This document shows, in pieces, positions 60,255 through 64,000 of a DNA stretch of 64,000 bases; within the stretch, counting starts at the first letter, position 1, and the number at the start of each line of letters is the position of its first letter. The position numbers and the translations under genes are program-made. Source of the stretch: Dasypus novemcinctus (lineage: Eukaryota > Chordata > Mammalia > Cingulata > Dasypodidae); NCBI RefSeq assembly GCF_030445035.2, contig NC_080680.1, positions 96,167,157 through 96,231,156 of the forward strand, written 5' to 3'. Below the pieces are notes generated by a model. The model searched no databases, had not been told where the DNA came from, and worked only from the letters and a program-made list of their open reading frames with translations.

Positions 60255-60610
60255 TGTTTTGAATTGAAAGATATATTCAAGACCTAACCCCTGGTCCTGT
60301 GGATTTGAACTCATTTATAAATAAGATCTTTGAGGACGTCAGTAGTTAAAGTGAGGCCAACCTGAACAGGGTGGGACTTAATCCCACATGCTTGGAGTCC
60401 TTAATATAATAGCAAGAAATTGTTCTCAGTGGAGGAAGAGCCGAAGGCCATCTGACAGAGGCAGAGATTGAGTTATGGATTTCCAGCAGGCCACCACCAA
60501 TACAGGAGAGAGTTTAAAAAAGTATGATCCTGTCAGCACCTTGCTTTCAGACTTCTAGACTCCAAAACTGCAAGAGAATAGTTTCATATTGTTTAGGCTG
60601 ACAAGGCAAA
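60255..60610 (+). mobile_element. MaLR-like LTR
   Basis: 'ttgaattgaaagatatattc', 'aggtgggact'-type text near 60370 and 'ttcagacttctagactccaa' follow the MaLR LTR layout. Diverged. Confidence 0.55.
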
Positions 60611-60774
60611 CTAAAAGAGTGTGACTTAAGCTTTCTATATCCTTACTCATGTTCTATTTATTCAATAAATTGAAATTCAATATCTTGAATTGAGATTGTT
60701 GTCTTGAAATATCTGAATAATTGTAGATATGTCTACTTCACCTTGCAATGCTAAGAGATTTTTGTAGGTTTTTT

Positions 60775-61075
60775 TCTTTGTTTTTAAAGATGCTTTAGAT
60801 TAAATAAATGCAACATCAAAAATATAGGGGATTCCTATATACTCCACCGCCTCCACCTCTCACACTTTCCTCCATTAACAATATCTCTCATTAGTGTGGT
60901 ACATTTGTTAAAATTGATGAATATATATTGAAACATTTCTACTAACCATGGTGTATAGTTTATTTTATGATTTACTCTTTGTACACACAATTTTATAGAT
61001 TTGGACAAAATGTATAATGGCTTGTATCTGTCATGACAATATCATTCAGAAAAATTCTTATGCCCCAAAGATGCC
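60775..61075 (-). mobile_element. L1 3' end (lineage 1), 300 bp
   Basis: 'attagtgtggtacatttgtt' and 'tgtataatggcttgtatctg' in the order of the L1 terminal block. Confidence 0.8.
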
Positions 61076-61309
61076 CAGGTACATGTATTTTGAAGGTCTG
61101 TTATTAAGAGGAAAAATTATACCTTTGTCATTTTGAAACGATGTTTTTTATCCCTGTAAATATTTTTACTATGAAATTAATTTGTTTGATATTACTGTAC
61201 ACTATTCAGATTTATTGATTAGGATTAATGCACACTATCTTTTTCCATTATTTTACTTTTGTTTCTTATTCTTTTACACTGTGACATAAAATTTATCTCT
61301 ATGGTAAAT

Positions 61310-61640
61310 GGTAGGTACCAATTATCTGATTTTATGACACCTTGGATGGAGTGCAGTAATTCAAGAAACAGTTCCTGATAGCTCAGTATGAAACATTATT
61401 CATAATATTAGTCTTATACCCCTTCATATGCCTGGAACCCCAAGGGTTTCCTTGGTTGTCTGGGACTTAGTGACAGTAGATCATTTGTAATAAATAATTA
61501 AATTGAGTAGATAAAAAAGGGTTTATGATAACTCTGCAAAAGGGAAATGATTATTAGTTTAAAGGTACAATTTGTAACCTTGGGTCTCAAAGGTGTTGTA
61601 TAAACAAAATGTTTCCTTCACTGTAAAATGGTTTCAAAGA
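61310..61640. repeat. Duplicated OR 3'-flank block, copy 2
   Basis: Paralogue of 50150-50530. Because that block lies about 2 kb from the 3' end of the intact OR gene, this copy predicts another minus-strand OR gene to the right, displaced past the window edge by the L1 and LTR insertions between 61660 and 63815. Confidence 0.55.
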
Positions 61641-61659
61641 CTAAATATTCAAAGACTAA

Positions 61660-61784
61660 ACAAGATGGCCATATAAGGTGCTCCAGGGATCCATCTCTCC
61701 ATAACATTTCTGAACAAGTAGCAAAAACGGCAGCTTAATCTTCTTCAAAACTCCAGAAAAGAGTTAAAGTTTGCAGTACCTAGT
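61660..61784 (+). mobile_element. L1 5'-end fragment
   Basis: 'caagatggccatataaggtg' followed by 'ggatccatctctccataac' resembles the first bases of a mammalian L1 5' UTR. Only about 125 bp are present before an LTR begins. Confidence 0.6.
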
Positions 61785-62353
61785 GTAAGAGTTTGGTATG
61801 GTTATGAATTCCAAAAATAGATATTGGATTATGTTTGTGATCTGATCTGTACCTGGGCCTGATTGCATTATGATTAGGGTTTTCACTGGGCCACAACATT
61901 AGGGCATTGAGTTCCCACCCCTTGGTCAGTGGAGATTCACAGATAAAAGGCACATCAAAGGACAGAGTTGCAGGTTATCTGATGTTGGAGTTTTGATGTT
62001 GGAGTTTGATGCTGAAGTCTTAAGCTGGAGCCCTGGGGAAAGAGACAGAGCCATTCCCCTGATAGTCTACAGCTGACCTTGTGGAGAGAGGCAAAGCCTA
62101 GAGAGCCATATAGTCTACAGCTGACCTTGTGGAGGAAACAAAGGAGCAGAGCCCAGAGGAACCCAGAAAGCCTGAACCCTTACAGATGTCAGCAGCCATC
62201 TTGCTCCAACATGTGGAAATAGACTTTGGTGAGGGAAGTAACTTATGCTTTATGGCCTGGTAACTTTAAGCTCCTGCCCCAAATAAATACCCTTTATAAC
62301 ACCCAGCAGATTTCTGCTGTTCTACATCAGCACCCCTTTTGGCTGACTACTAC
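61785..62353 (+). mobile_element. Solo LTR, ERVL-like
   Basis: A segment of about 570 bp begins 'tgtaagagtttgg' and ends 'ggctgactactaca', with AATAAA at 62281-62286 near the 3' end. An internal near-duplicate 'agtctacagctgaccttgtg' occurs twice (62064, 62107). No internal retroviral sequence or second LTR is present. Confidence 0.65.
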
Positions 62354-62880
62354 ACCAGCTAAGTGAATCCAATGAACTGGAGAATAGGAGTTGCAACTCT
62401 GCTGAAGTTTAGAGCCCAGTTGGCACATAGACAGCCCAAAGATTCTAATCTCTTGGATCTATACCTACCAACTCCAGCACCAGCAATGAAAGAAATTATA
62501 TCATTGATGTGGAGACAGGGGCCTCTACAGGCGCTGAAGGCAGGGAGATGGAAAAAGAGGTGTCATATGGGGGCATTTTTGCGACTTGGAATTGTCTGAG
62601 TGACATTGCAATGACAGATATGGGTCATTATGTATATGGCCAAAACATACAGAATTGAGTGGGAGAGAGTATAAATTACAGTATAACTAGAATCCATGCT
62701 TAGTGGCAATGTTTCAAATGGGTTCATCAACTGCAATGAATTTACCACACTAATGAAAGAAGTTGATAATATGGGGAAGGGTGGGAGGTGTGGGGAGTGG
62801 GAATCCCTTAAAAAATTTTTTATGTAACATTTTGTGTAATCTAAGTATCTTTTTAAAAACTAAAAAATATTTTAAAAAAC
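62354..62880 (+). mobile_element. L1 3' UTR end (lineage 1), internally deleted
   Basis: The proximal part ('gtgaatccaatgaactggag') jumps directly to the terminal 400 bp near 62490, skipping about 200 bp found in other copies, and ends 'tatgtaacattttgtgtaat' with an A-rich tail. Confidence 0.75.
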
Positions 62881-63049
62881 AGGTGTAAAGAGCTACTGGC
62901 ACATTTGCTGGGCCCTACCTTTCCCTACCCTAGTCAACGGACACTTGGTCTGAATTCCCTTTTGTGTGTTCTTGGCCTTGTTCTAGAGGGAGTAGAGTAA
63001 ACCCCATGTGCATTGTAGGGTACCAGAATGTTGGTGCAAATTATTATTA

Positions 63050-63815
63050 CTTTTTCCTTCTTTATTTTTTTAAATGCTACATTCAAACAATATGAGGTCC
63101 CCATATACCCCTCACTCCCTTCTCCCCACTGCTCCCACATCAACGACCTCTTTTATCATCTTGGCATATTCATTGGTTTTGGTGAATACATTTTTGAGCA
63201 CTGCTCAAAAAAAACCACATGGATAGTGGTTTACCTTGTAGTTTACACTCTCCCCCAGTCCACCCAGTGGGCCATGGCAGGACATACAATGTCCAGCATC
63301 TGTCCTTGCAGTACCACACAGGACAACAGCAAGTCCTGAAAATGCCCCACATCATATCTCTTCTTCCCTCTCCCTATCCTCAGCAGCTACCATGGCCAAT
63401 TTCTCCACATCAGTGCTACAACTTATTCCATTACTAATCACAACAGTTCCGAAGTAGAATATCAGTGAGTCACTCTAATCCATACTCTATTCCTCAAGCC
63501 TGTGGCCCCTGGGATTGTTATATCCACTACCCCTCTATATCAAGAGTGGGCTAAGATTCCACATGGATAGTGGATGCAATTCTCCTGCTTGCAGTTGTAG
63601 GCACTCTTGGCTCCCTGGTGTGGTGGTTGACCTTCTTCACCTTCCTGTTAGCTGGCCAGGGTAAGTCTAATAAACCAGACAGTAGGAATTGCAAATTACT
63701 GAGGCTGAGGGCCTGGCTGTCACATAGACAGTCCAGAGATTCAGGTCTCCTGAGTGTACACCAACCCCAGTGCCAACCACAGGTCCGGTAAAAGCAACAG
63801 AAGAGGCATGTGTTA
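63050..63815 (-). mobile_element. L1 3' end (lineage 2), 770 bp
   Basis: T-rich start, 'caatatgaggtccccatata', then the lineage 2 terminal block to 'agaagaggcatgtgttac'. The plus strand carries the recurrent antisense frame (63570-63791). Confidence 0.85.
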
Positions 63816-64000
63816 CAGCACAAAATACAGAATTAGAATACTTGTGTTCTAACTCACTCTACCCTGCAGGCAATGTCATTTGAAGATAGCTTAAGCATTG
63901 TTATAAACAAACAGGCCAGATAAACCTGGCGCAAAACATTACCTGCTTTAAGTCATACTATAGTGCATACAGGAGATGGGGTCAGTCTATTTCAGAGGAA

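Overview
The window is vertebrate nuclear DNA from a placental mammal, almost certainly an armadillo (Xenarthra, probably Dasypus). The diagnostic evidence is several tRNA-derived DAS-type SINEs, one with the full body found in armadillo DAS-III elements, together with a xenarthran-style L1 whose 3' UTR is unusually long. No bacterial features are present. Coding density is very low and most of the sequence is nested retrotransposons.

The only host genes are olfactory receptors (OR) resembling subfamily OR1J, both on the minus strand. An intact 314-codon gene lies at 52473-53417. A pseudogene at 22924-23861 has a 1-base frameshift just after the start codon and one premature stop. Sequence beyond the 5' side of each gene (to the right on the plus strand) belongs to a duplicated module with four recognisable copies: about 1-4620, 24200-27030 continued at 33440-34500, 54985-58620, and 58760-60100. 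The window is therefore part of a tandemly duplicated OR cluster; further OR genes are expected just left of position 1 and right of position 64000.

An endogenous retrovirus of betaretrovirus type-D character occupies 14064-19251 on the minus strand. It has paired 493-bp LTRs, a 6-bp target duplication, a Lys1,2-type primer site, broken gag, the end of integrase and the transmembrane part of env. Most of pol and the env surface region are missing, and an AT-rich noncoding block of about 0.8 kb sits where pro-pol should be. The provirus interrupts an L1.

L1 pieces of at least three ages fill 1971-3586, 6238-14063, 19258-19940, 21990-22400, 27035-29514, 31050-38480, 38490-49716, 53539-54745, 56950-57806, 60775-61075, 61660-62880 and 63050-63815. 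Two long copies show an ORF2 stop followed by about 2.7-2.85 kb of 3' UTR that contains an ancient internal duplication of its own terminus. A 5' end at 48060-49716 contains about eleven 107-120 bp tandem monomers arranged in a higher-order repeat of about 565 bp. Older MIR, MaLR-like and other LTR-like repeats make up most of the rest. The observations most worth checking are the L1 3' UTR architecture and its recurrent antisense reading frame, the L1 5' tandem array, a retrocopy fused to an L1 3' end at 43560-44800, and the pol-replaced provirus.
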